The notes under the pieces are model-generated. The model was not told the DNA's origin, made no database searches, and was given only the letters and a program-made list of their open reading frames with translations. This document shows, piece after piece, positions 6,304-14,385 of a stretch of 24,675 bases of DNA. Numbering within the stretch: the first letter of the stretch is position 1; every line of letters starts with the position of its first letter. This stretch comes from DASSLY01 sp035689185 (GTDB lineage: Bacteria > Actinomycetota > Actinomycetes > Actinomycetales > Dermatophilaceae): positions 1 to 24,675 of the forward strand of contig DASSLY010000092.1 of the NCBI GenBank assembly GCA_035689185.1, written 5' to 3'. Position numbers and translations under genes: made by a program.

Positions 6304-7865
6304 CGCAGGAACAGTGCCGACCTGGACGCGAGTTCCAGCAGGGGGGCGGGGGCCAGTCCGAGCAGGACGGTCATCAGGATGCCCACGCTGACCGCGACGG
6401 TGGTCACGACCGTGGGGGTGACCACCACGGCGCCCTCGCCGCCGGCCGGCTCGGCGAAGTACATGAAGACGATGACCCGCACGTAGCCGAACACGGTCAC
6501 CGCGGTGGCGAGCACCCCGATGACGACGAGCACCACACCGGCGCGGCCCAGCCCGTCGATCGCGGCGCTGAACACCGCATACTTGGCGGTGAAGCCGGAC
6601 GTGAGGGGGATGCCGGCGAAGGCGAGCAGCGCGACCGCGAACACCCCGGCGACCACCGGGCTGCGCCGGCCGAGCCCCGCCCACTGGGTCAGCCGGGTGG
6701 CCTCGGAACCGGAGTCGCGGACCAGGGACACCACCCCGAAGGCGGCGATGATGGTGAAGCCGTAGGCCGCGACGTAGAACAGAACTGAGGAGATCCCCAG
6801 CCGGTCGAAGGCGAGGACCCCGACCAGGATGAACCCGGCGTGCGCGATCGAGGAGTACGCCAGCAGTCGCTTCACGTCGTCCTGGGTCACCGACAGCACC
6901 GAGCCGACGACCATGGTCAGGATGGCCACCACCCACAGACCGGCCTGCCAGTCCCACCGGCTGCCGACGATGCCGGCGTAGACCAGCCGCAGCAGCGCGC
7001 CGAAGGCGGCGACCTTGGTCGCCGCCGCCATGAAGCCGGTGACCGGGGTCGGTGCGCCCTGGTAGACGTCGGGGGTCCAGGCGTGGAACGGCACCGCCCC
7101 CACCTTGAACAGCAGCCCGACACTGACCATGAGCACGCCGGGGACAAGCAGCCCGTCCATCCCGGACTCGGTGCCGATCGCGGTGGCGATGGCGCCGAAG
7201 CGCATCGACCCGGCGAAGCCGTACAGCAGCGCGGCGCCGAACAGGAAGAACGCCGAGCTGAAGGCGCCGAGCAGGAAGTACTTCAGCGACGCCTCCTGCG
7301 ACAGCAGCCGGCGGCGGCGGGCCAGGCCGCACAGGATGTACAGCGGCAGCGACAGCACCTCCAGAGCCACGAACATCACCAGCAGGTCGCCCGCGGAGGG
7401 GAACAGCATCATCCCGGCGACCGCGAACATGGTCAGCGGGAACACCTCGGTGGTGGTCGCGCCGAGCCGGGTGGCCGCCTCCTCGGCGGCCGACCCGGGC
7501 ACGCTGGACCCGGCCGGGGTGAAGGCGTCCGCGGTCGTCGCGTCGAAGCGTTCGGCCATGTTCAGCACGCCCAGCACCGCCAGCACCAGGACGGTCCCCT
7601 GGAGGAACAGCGCCGGCCCGTCGGTGACCACGGCCTGGTCCAAGGTGATGCCCTGATGGTTGCGTGCCAGGGCGGTCAGCGCGACGAACGCGGCCACCAG
7701 CCCCGCCAGGGCAACCACGACCTGGGTCGTATGCCGCGCCGGTCGCGACACGAACGCCTCCACCAAGACACCGGCGAGCGCGGCGCCGAAGACGAGGAGC
7801 ATCGGCGCGATCGCGCCGTAGTCGATGGCGACCGGGACGAACTCGGCTGTCACCAGGGCGCTCAT
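6300..7865 (-). CDS. nuoN: NADH-quinone oxidoreductase subunit N
   Basis: 521 residues; one of three antiporter-like proton-pumping subunits of the complex I membrane arm. Seen: many membrane helices, the conserved glutamate E169 in FVALEVLSLPLYIL, and the lysine in LLFKVGAVPFHAWTPDVYQG, followed by the discontinuous-helix motif GAPTPVTGFMAA. Lysine K in TQDDVKRLLAYSSIAHAG is also family-typical. An insertion of about 35 residues, rich in Ala, Thr and Glu (about 105-140, ERFDATTADAFTPAG), separates early helices and is probably a loop outside the membrane. Start ATG at 7865 overlaps the nuoM stop (ATGA). Confidence 0.96.
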   Translation of the reverse strand: MSALVTAEFVPVAIDYGAIAPMLLVFGAALAGVLVEAFVSRPARHTTQVVVALAGLVAAFVALTALARNHQGITLDQAVVTDGPALFLQGTVLVLAVLGVLNMAERFDATTADAFTPAGSSVPGSAAEEAATRLGATTTEVFPLTMFAVAGMMLFPSAGDLLVMFVALEVLSLPLYILCGLARRRRLLSQEASLKYFLLGAFSSAFFLFGAALLYGFAGSMRFGAIATAIGTESGMDGLLVPGVLMVSVGLLFKVGAVPFHAWTPDVYQGAPTPVTGFMAAATKVAAFGALLRLVYAGIVGSRWDWQAGLWVVAILTMVVGSVLSVTQDDVKRLLAYSSIAHAGFILVGVLAFDRLGISSVLFYVAAYGFTIIAAFGVVSLVRDSGSEATRLTQWAGLGRRSPVVAGVFAVALLAFAGIPLTSGFTAKYAVFSAAIDGLGRAGVVLVVIGVLATAVTVFGYVRVIVFMYFAEPAGGEGAVVVTPTVVTTVAVSVGILMTVLLGLAPAPLLELASRSALFLR

Positions 7866-9394
7866 CGGGGGGCTCCTTCGGCGACCGGGTGGGCCGGCGC
7901 GGGGTCGCTCACCCCGACGTAGGACAGTGTCTTGGCCACCGAGGGGTCGATGACGTCCAGCGCCAGCTTGGGGTAGAAGCCGAGCACGAGGAAGGCGGCC
8001 AGCAGCGGCGCGGCGACCAGCTTCTCCCGGGTGGTGAGGTCGGCCACGTCGCCGGCCTGCTCCGGCTTCGGGCCGGTCAGCATCCGCTGCACCATGAGCA
8101 GCACGTACAGCGCCGCCAGGATGATGCCGAGGGTGGCGACAACGGCCGCGACCTGGTACCGCTGGAAGGTTCCGACCAGGACGAGGAACTCGGAGATGAA
8201 GGTGGACAGGCCGGGCAGGGCCAGCGCCGACAGGCCGGCCACCAGGAAGACCCCCGCCAGTGCCGGGGTGACCCGCTGCCAGCCGCCGTAGTCCGGGATC
8301 CAGCTGCTGCCCCGACGGCGGACCAGCATGGCCGCGACGAGGAACAGGGCAGCGGTGGAGAAGCCGTGGTTCAGCATCAGCAGCGACGAGCCGGCGGTGC
8401 CGACCGAGGTCATCGCGAAGATGCCCAGCACGATGAAGCCGAAGTGGCTGATCGAGGTGTAGCCGACCAGTCGCATCACGTCCCGCTGTCCGATCGCCGC
8501 AACGGCGCCGTAGAGCACCGACACCACGGCCAGTGTCAGCACGACCGGGGTGGCCCACCGGGACGCCTCGGGGAACAGCTGCAGGCAGAACCGGATCATC
8601 CCGTACGTGCCGACCTTGTCCAGCACGCCGATGAGCAGCACCGCGACGGCCGGCGGCGACTCGCTCGCCGCGTCCGGCAACCAGGTGTGCACGGGGAAGA
8701 GCGGGGCCTTCACCGCGAACGCGACGAAGAACCCGACGAACAGCCACCGCGCGGTGCCCGGGTCGAGAGCCAGCCCGGTCAGGGAGGAGAGCAGGAAGCC
8801 GCGCTCGCCGCCGGGGCCCTGCAGATACAGCGCGATCACCGCCACCAGCATGATCAGGCCGCCGGTGAGGGAGAACATGAGGAACTTGATCGCGGCCCGG
8901 CGCCGGTGCCGCCCGCCGTACACCCCGATGAGGAAGTACACGGGGATGAGCATCGCCTCGAAGAAGGCGTAGAACAGGAACACGTCGGTCGCGGCGAACA
9001 CCCCGACCATGAACGTCTGCAAGGACAGCAGCAGCGCGAAGTAGCTCTGCTGGCGGCGCCCCACGTCGGGCACGTCGTGCCAGGCGGCCAGGATGCACAC
9101 CGGCGCCAGCACCATCGCCATCACGATCAGGATGAGCGCCACGCCGTCGACACCGAGGCTGTAGGACACCCCGAACTGCCGGATCCACGAGTGCTGCTCG
9201 ACCAGCTGGAACTGGGCGTTGCTGCCGGTGTCGAACTGCAGCGCCGCGGCCATCGTGAACAGCAGCGTCACCAGGGAGAACCCGAGCGCGGTGTGCTTGG
9301 CCCGGTCGGCGACGCTGGCGGGCAGCAGCGCCACCACGACGGCGCCGACCAGCGGCAGCAGGCCCAGGGTGGTCAGCCACGGGAACGACGACAT
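7862..9394 (-). CDS. nuoM: NADH-quinone oxidoreductase subunit M
   Basis: 510 residues, the middle antiporter-like subunit of the membrane arm. Key charged residues are visible: E146 in YAFFEAMLIPVYFLIG, the lysine in AVKAPLFPVHTWLPDAASE, and the downstream lysine in GVLDKVGTYGMIRF. SPPAVAVLLIG forms the broken helix 7 region. Length and helix count match the family. The ATG at 9394 shares one base with the nuoL stop (TGATG). The C-terminal 30 residues (YVGVSDPAPAHPVAEGAPR) are hydrophilic and look lineage-specific. Confidence 0.96.
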   Translation of the reverse strand: MSSFPWLTTLGLLPLVGAVVVALLPASVADRAKHTALGFSLVTLLFTMAAALQFDTGSNAQFQLVEQHSWIRQFGVSYSLGVDGVALILIVMAMVLAPVCILAAWHDVPDVGRRQQSYFALLLSLQTFMVGVFAATDVFLFYAFFEAMLIPVYFLIGVYGGRHRRRAAIKFLMFSLTGGLIMLVAVIALYLQGPGGERGFLLSSLTGLALDPGTARWLFVGFFVAFAVKAPLFPVHTWLPDAASESPPAVAVLLIGVLDKVGTYGMIRFCLQLFPEASRWATPVVLTLAVVSVLYGAVAAIGQRDVMRLVGYTSISHFGFIVLGIFAMTSVGTAGSSLLMLNHGFSTAALFLVAAMLVRRRGSSWIPDYGGWQRVTPALAGVFLVAGLSALALPGLSTFISEFLVLVGTFQRYQVAAVVATLGIILAALYVLLMVQRMLTGPKPEQAGDVADLTTREKLVAAPLLAAFLVLGFYPKLALDVIDPSVAKTLSYVGVSDPAPAHPVAEGAPR

Positions 9395-11292
9395 CACTGC
9401 ACCATCCAGACGGCACCGACGAGGAGCAGGACACCGGCGAGCATGGTCAAGGCGTACGAGCGCACGAAGCCGTTCTGCAGCCGCCGGAGCCGGTTCGCGG
9501 TGGCCGCGACCAGCTCGCCGAGGCCGACGAAGCCGCGGTCGATGCCCCCGTCGTCGCTGGCCACGACCGCATGGGTGACCACGATGCCGGGGCGCATCAG
9601 CAGGGCCTCGTTCACCTGGTCCTGGTAGAGGTCCTGCCGGGCCGCCCGAGTCAGCGCCGACCCCGCCGGAGCCACGACCGGCACCGTCGCGGCGGCATAC
9701 CGGACCCACGCCAGGGCCACCCCGCCGGCGACCAGCAGCAGCGTCAGCACGGTCAGGACCGGCACGGCCAGCACCGGCTGCTCCCCCTCGGGATGCGCGC
9801 CCACCACCGGCTCCAGCCACCCCTGGATCGCGCCGGTGAGACCCAGGACCAGGCCGAGCAGCCCGGACCCGACGGCGAGCACGATCATCGGCACGGTCAT
9901 GGTCAGCGGAGCCTCGTGCGGGTGCTGGCCCTCGGTCCACCGCCGCCTGCCGTGGAAGGTCAGGAAGAACAGCCGGGACATGTAGAAGGCGGTCACCCCG
10001 GCGCCGAGCAGCGCCGCGCCGCCGAACACCCACGGCCGCCAGCCCTGCCCGACGAAAGCCGCCTCGATGATCGCGTCCTTGGACCAGAACCCGGAGAACG
10101 GGGGCACCCCGAGAATAGCCAGCCAGCCCAGGCCGAAGGTGACCCAGGTGATCTTCATCGGGGTGGTCCACAGCCCCCCGAACCGCCGCATGTCCACCTG
10201 GTCGCCCATCCCGTGCATGACCGACCCCGCGCCCAGGAACATCCCGGCCTTGAAGAAGCCGTGGGTCAGCAGGTGGAAGATCGCGAACGCGTAGCCGACC
10301 GGGCCGAGCCCGGCAGCCAGCATCATGTAGCCGATCTGGCTCATCGTGGACGCGGCGAGCGCCTTCTTGATGTCGTCCTTGGCGCAGCCGACGACGGCGC
10401 CGAAGAGCAGCGTGATCGCGCCGACGAGGACCACCGCCAGCTGCGCCGTGGGCGCGGCGTCGAAGATGGCCGAGCTACGCACCACGAGGTAGACCCCGGC
10501 GGTGACCATGGTCGCGGCGTGGATGAGGGCGGACACCGGGGTGGGGCCGGCCATCGCGTCGCCCAGCCAGCTCTGCAACGGGAACTGGGCGGACTTGCCG
10601 CACGCGCCGAGCAGCAGCAGCAGCCCGATCGCGGTCAGCACCCCCTCACCGGCTCCCGCGACCCCCGCGTTCACCCCGGCGTAGTCGACCCGGCCGAAGG
10701 TGACGAACAGGACCATGATCGCCACCGACAGGCCGAAGTCGCCGACCCGGTTGGCGACGAACGCCTTGTTCGCGGCCGCGGCATACGCGGGGTTGTAGTT
10801 CCAGAAGCCGATCAGCAGGTAGGACGCCAGGCCGACCCCCTCCCAGCCGACGTACAGCAACAGGTAGGAGTCGGCCAGCACCAGCAGCAGCATGGCCGCG
10901 ACGAACAGGTTGAGGTAGGCGAAGAACCGCCGCTTGTCCGGGTCGCCCGCCATGTAGCCAAGGGAGTACACGTGGATCAGCGACCCGACGAAGGTGATGA
11001 GGAGCACGAACGCCAGCGACAGCGGGTCGAGCAGCATCCCGGCGTCGACCTGGAAGCTGCCGGCCGGCACCCAGGAGAACAGGTGCAGCGAGCGGGCGCG
11101 ATCCGTGCCGTCGTAGCCGAGCAGGTTGACCAGCACGGCGACGCCGACGACGAAGGCGGCCCAGGACAGCAGGACCGCCAGCACCGGCCCGGCCCGGTCC
11201 AGCCGCCGCCCGCCGAGCAACAGGATCGCGGCGCCGGCCAGCGGCAGCGCGACGAGCAGCCACGCGTATGCCGTCACCCCAGTCGCAGTCAC
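9394..11292 (-). CDS. nuoL: NADH-quinone oxidoreductase subunit L
   Basis: 632 residues, the distal antiporter-like subunit with the C-terminal extension that forms the lateral helix. E151 lies in YVGWEGVGLASYLLIGFW. The helix 7-8 region reads GPTPVSALIHAATMVTAGVYL, with DDIKKALAASTMSQIGYM after it and a lysine in GFWSKDAIIEAAF further on. The GTG at 11292 is chosen because GAAGGGGA sits 5-7 nt upstream and hydrophobic helix 1 follows within 10 residues. There are 13 nt between the nuoK stop and this start, one of the few non-overlapping junctions here. Confidence 0.96.
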   Translation of the reverse strand: MTATGVTAYAWLLVALPLAGAAILLLGGRRLDRAGPVLAVLLSWAAFVVGVAVLVNLLGYDGTDRARSLHLFSWVPAGSFQVDAGMLLDPLSLAFVLLITFVGSLIHVYSLGYMAGDPDKRRFFAYLNLFVAAMLLLVLADSYLLLYVGWEGVGLASYLLIGFWNYNPAYAAAANKAFVANRVGDFGLSVAIMVLFVTFGRVDYAGVNAGVAGAGEGVLTAIGLLLLLGACGKSAQFPLQSWLGDAMAGPTPVSALIHAATMVTAGVYLVVRSSAIFDAAPTAQLAVVLVGAITLLFGAVVGCAKDDIKKALAASTMSQIGYMMLAAGLGPVGYAFAIFHLLTHGFFKAGMFLGAGSVMHGMGDQVDMRRFGGLWTTPMKITWVTFGLGWLAILGVPPFSGFWSKDAIIEAAFVGQGWRPWVFGGAALLGAGVTAFYMSRLFFLTFHGRRRWTEGQHPHEAPLTMTVPMIVLAVGSGLLGLVLGLTGAIQGWLEPVVGAHPEGEQPVLAVPVLTVLTLLLVAGGVALAWVRYAAATVPVVAPAGSALTRAARQDLYQDQVNEALLMRPGIVVTHAVVASDDGGIDRGFVGLGELVAATANRLRRLQNGFVRSYALTMLAGVLLLVGAVWMVQ

Positions 11293-11305
11293 ACCGTCCC
11301 CTTCG

Positions 11306-11605
11306 TCACAGCTTGAGCAGGTTCGCGTCGTCGACCGAGGCCGACCGCCGGGCGCGGAAGATGCTCATGATGATGGCCAGCCCGACGACGACCTCGGCCG
11401 CGGCGACCACCATGACGAACAGGGCCACGACCTGGCCGTCCAGCTCGCCGTGCATCCGGGCGAAGGTGACGAAGGCCAGGTTGGTCGCGTTGAGCATCAG
11501 TTCGACGCCCATGAACACCACGATGGCGTTGCGCCGGACCAGCACGGCCGCGCCGCCGATGCAGAACAGCAGGGCGGACAGGTAGACGTAGTTCACCAGG
11601 TTCAC
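11306..11605 (-). CDS. nuoK: NADH-quinone oxidoreductase subunit K
   Basis: 99 residues with three membrane helices, the usual size. The two buried glutamates of the proton path are at E35 (FMGVELMLNATNLAF) and E71 (AAAEVVVGLAIIM), equivalent to E36 and E72 of the E. coli protein. The GTG start at 11605 overlaps the nuoJ stop (GTGA). The C-terminus RRSASVDDANLLKL is typical of actinobacterial NuoK. Confidence 0.97.
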   Translation of the reverse strand: MNLVNYVYLSALLFCIGGAAVLVRRNAIVVFMGVELMLNATNLAFVTFARMHGELDGQVVALFVMVVAAAEVVVGLAIIMSIFRARRSASVDDANLLKL

Positions 11606-12381
11606 CGGTCGGCCCCCTGGGGCATCCCGGAACCGATCTGCTCCTCGATCTGCCGCTCCGCGGTCTCGTACCGGGCCGGCTGGTCGACCTGCTCTCGCGC
11701 GCGCAGCACCCGGGACACCGACAGCTCGGCCGGCCTGCCGTCGGGCAGCAACGCCGGGGTGTCCACCGCGTTGTGCCGGGCGTAGACGCCCGGGGCGGGC
11801 AGCCCGGCCACGTTGCGGTTGGCCTTGACCCGGCGCACGGCCCAGTCGCGCTGGGTCTGCTTGGGGGCCAGCCGCTCGCGGTGCGCCAGCACCATCGCGC
11901 CCAGCGCAGCGGTGATGAGCAGGGCGCTGGTGACCTCGAAGGTCCAGACGTACCGCCCGAAGATGAGGTTCGCGACCCCGGAGATGTTGCCGTCGGCGTT
12001 GGCCGCCGCAAGCCCGGTCGGCGCGGCGAAGACGACCGAGCCGACGACGCTGAACAGCAGCACGGCCAGCCCGAGCGCCAGCAGCAGCGACAGCCACCGG
12101 TGCCCGCGCATCGTCTCCACCAGGGAGTCGGAGGAGTCCACCCCGACGAGCATGAGCACGAACAGGAACAACATCATGACCGCGCCGGTGTAGACGAAGA
12201 TCTGCACGATCCCCAGGAACGGCGCGTCTTGCGCGATGTAGAACACGCCGAGGTTGATCATCACCAGCGCCGTCCCGAGCGCCGCGTGGACCGCCTTCTT
12301 GGCGACCAGCAGGCCCAGCCCGCCCAGCACGCTGACCGGGGCCAGCACCCAGAACAGCGCCGCCTCGCCTCCGCTGGTCAC
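11602..12381 (-). CDS. nuoJ: NADH-quinone oxidoreductase subunit J
   Basis: 259 residues. The first 170 carry five membrane helices including the conserved helix 3 IVQIFVYTGAVMMLFLFVLML, whose pi-bulge and Tyr are central to coupling at the quinone site. The remaining 80 or so residues (from about APKQTQRDWAVRRVKAN) form a charged cytoplasmic tail with no membrane segment, ending IEEQIGSGMPQGADR. Such tails are common in actinobacterial NuoJ and absent from the short E. coli protein. GTG start overlaps the nuoI stop (GTGA). Confidence 0.95.
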   Translation of the reverse strand: MTSGGEAALFWVLAPVSVLGGLGLLVAKKAVHAALGTALVMINLGVFYIAQDAPFLGIVQIFVYTGAVMMLFLFVLMLVGVDSSDSLVETMRGHRWLSLLLALGLAVLLFSVVGSVVFAAPTGLAAANADGNISGVANLIFGRYVWTFEVTSALLITAALGAMVLAHRERLAPKQTQRDWAVRRVKANRNVAGLPAPGVYARHNAVDTPALLPDGRPAELSVSRVLRAREQVDQPARYETAERQIEEQIGSGMPQGADR

Positions 12382-13052
12382 CGCGACAGCCCTCCGGTCC
12401 CCTCGTCGTGGGCCGGTCCCGCCCCGGCCGCCGCGCCCTGCTCGGTATGCCGGCCGTCGGCGTGGGCGCGCTGCTCGGGCGTGGCGGCGGTCACCTTCCC
12501 CTGGTAGTAGTCCCGCTCCTGCATACCGGGGACCATCGGGTGCGGCGGCGCCAGCATCCCCTCCTGCAGCGGGGCGAGCAGCTGCTCCTTCTCGAAGATG
12601 AGCTTGCTGCGGCTGTCGTCGGCGAGCTCGTACTCGTTGGTCATGGTCAGCGCCCGGGTCGGGCAGGCCTCGATGCACAGCCCGCAGAAGATGCACCGCA
12701 GGTAGTTGATCTGGTAGACGCGGCCGTACCGCTCCCCCGGGGAGAACCTGCCGCCTCCCCCCTCGCTGTCGTCGTTGTCGGCTCCCTCGACGTAGATCGC
12801 GTCGGCCGGGCAGGCCCAGGCGCACAGCTCGCAGCCGACGCACTTCTCCAGCCCGTCGGGGTGCCGGTTCAGCTGGTGCCGGCCGTGGTAGCGGGGCTGG
12901 GTCGGCCGCTTCTCCTCGGGGTACTCCTCGGTGGCGACCTTGCGGAACATGGTGGAGAAGCTGACTCCGAAGCCCGCGACGGGGGCGAGCAGCTCGCCGA
13001 GGAAGCCGGGCTGGTCCCGTTCGGTGCGTGTGCCGGGGCTCTGCTCAGTCAT
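12378..13052 (-). CDS. nuoI: NADH-quinone oxidoreductase subunit I (2x[4Fe-4S])
   Basis: 224 residues; ferredoxin-like subunit holding clusters N6a and N6b that feed electrons to N2 in NuoB. The ligands are C71, C74, C77, C81 (CVGCELCAWACP) and C120, C123, C126, C130 (CIFCGLCIEACP). An acidic and glycine-rich insert (ADNDDSEGGGGRF, 91-103) lies between the motifs. The last 45 residues are polar and low in complexity. ATG start at 13052 overlaps the nuoH end by 8 nt, unlike the 4-nt overlaps of its neighbours. Confidence 0.97.
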   Translation of the reverse strand: MTEQSPGTRTERDQPGFLGELLAPVAGFGVSFSTMFRKVATEEYPEEKRPTQPRYHGRHQLNRHPDGLEKCVGCELCAWACPADAIYVEGADNDDSEGGGGRFSPGERYGRVYQINYLRCIFCGLCIEACPTRALTMTNEYELADDSRSKLIFEKEQLLAPLQEGMLAPPHPMVPGMQERDYYQGKVTAATPEQRAHADGRHTEQGAAAGAGPAHDEGTGGLSR

Positions 13053-14385
13053 CGTCGTCCTTGTCGTATGCGGCCACGGCGCTACTGGTCAGACTCGGCA
13101 TCGGTTCGCGCAGCCGTTGACCGGGCAGCGGCGGCACAGGGTACCCGCCGGCGAACGGGTCGATCTCCTCCGGCCGGTCCGGGGGCAGCGCCGCCTCCGC
13201 CCGCCTGCCGTCCCAGACCCAGGCGATGCCCAGCGCCAGCACGGCGATGACGCCGACGACCACGACGGTGGCCTGCCGGGTGTTCGCCCCGAAGAACGCC
13301 AGCTGGGCGGCTCGGATGAAGGCCACCGCGACCACCCACAGCACGGTGGCGGGGATGAGGAACTTCCAGCCGAACCGCATGAACTGGTCGTAGCGCACCC
13401 GGGGCAGTGAGCCGCGCAGCCAGACGAAGAAGAACATGAACGACCAGAGCTTCACCATGAACCACAGCAGCCCCCACCAGCCGGTGTTGAACATGCCGTC
13501 GTTGATGGCGGCGACCAGTGGCGGGGCCTGCCAGCCGCCCAGGAACAGTGTGGTGGCCAGCGCGGAGACGGTGAACATGTTGACGTACTCGGACAGGAAG
13601 TAGACCGCGAACTTCAGCGAGGAGTACTCGGTGTGGAAACCCCCGGTGAGCTCGCCCTCGCCCTCGGCCAGGTCGAACGGCAGCCGGTTGGTCTCCCCGA
13701 CCATGGTCACCACGTACACCACGAAGGAGAAGAAGGCCGGGACGACGAACCACAGGCTGCGCTGGGCGGCCACGATCTGGCTGGTCGCCATCGAACCGCT
13801 GTAGATGAAGATCGCCACCAGCGACAGGCCCATCGCGATCTCGTAGGAGATGACCTGCGCGGTCGAGCGCAGCCCGCCCAGCAGCGGGTAGGTCGACCCG
13901 GAGGACCAGCCGGCGAGCACGATGCCGTAGACCCCGACCCCAGCGACGGCCAGCACGAGCAGGACGGCCACCGGCAGGTCGGTCAGCTGCAGCGGGGTCC
14001 GGTGGCCGAACATCGACACGGCCGGGCCCATCGGGATGATCGCGAAGGAGACGAAGGCCATCGTGGTCACGATCACCGGGGCCAGGATGAAGACCACCTT
14101 GTCGGCGTTCTTGGGGACCAGGTCCTCCTTCAACGCCAGCTTGACCCCGTCGGCCAGGGTCTGCAGCAGGCCGAAGGGCCCGGTGCGGTTCGGTCCCGGG
14201 CGCTGCTGCATCCGGCCGATGACCCGCCGCTCGAACCACACGACGAGCAGGGTGTTCAGCATCAGGAAGACGAAGAGCAGCAGCGCCTTCACCAGGGACA
14301 GCCACCAGGGGGTGTCGGAGAAGTCGGCCAGCGGGTTGTCGGCGAGCGGGACGACGAAGGCCGGCGCGGCCGCGGGAACGCTCAC
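13045..14385 (-). CDS. nuoH: NADH-quinone oxidoreductase subunit H
   Basis: 446 residues with about eight membrane helices; it forms most of the quinone-binding chamber next to NuoB and NuoD. Signatures: ERRVIGRMQQRPGPNRTGPFG after helix 1 and the acidic loop GETNRLPFDLAEGEGELTGG with its essential carboxylates, followed by EYSSLKFAVYFLSEY. The C-terminal 60 residues are a proline-rich, then acidic (YDKDDDD) tail predicted outside the membrane. GTG start at 14385 overlaps the nuoG stop (GTGA). Confidence 0.96.
   Translation of the reverse strand: MSVPAAAPAFVVPLADNPLADFSDTPWWLSLVKALLLFVFLMLNTLLVVWFERRVIGRMQQRPGPNRTGPFGLLQTLADGVKLALKEDLVPKNADKVVFILAPVIVTTMAFVSFAIIPMGPAVSMFGHRTPLQLTDLPVAVLLVLAVAGVGVYGIVLAGWSSGSTYPLLGGLRSTAQVISYEIAMGLSLVAIFIYSGSMATSQIVAAQRSLWFVVPAFFSFVVYVVTMVGETNRLPFDLAEGEGELTGGFHTEYSSLKFAVYFLSEYVNMFTVSALATTLFLGGWQAPPLVAAINDGMFNTGWWGLLWFMVKLWSFMFFFVWLRGSLPRVRYDQFMRFGWKFLIPATVLWVVAVAFIRAAQLAFFGANTRQATVVVVGVIAVLALGIAWVWDGRRAEAALPPDRPEEIDPFAGGYPVPPLPGQRLREPMPSLTSSAVAAYDKDDDD

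Noticed and set aside
7664..11316. Two very long plus-strand open frames opposite nuoM and nuoL
   Set aside because: Their composition (Gln, Arg, Gly, His, Glu rich) is what reverse-strand membrane-protein codons produce; no motifs, no ribosome binding sites.
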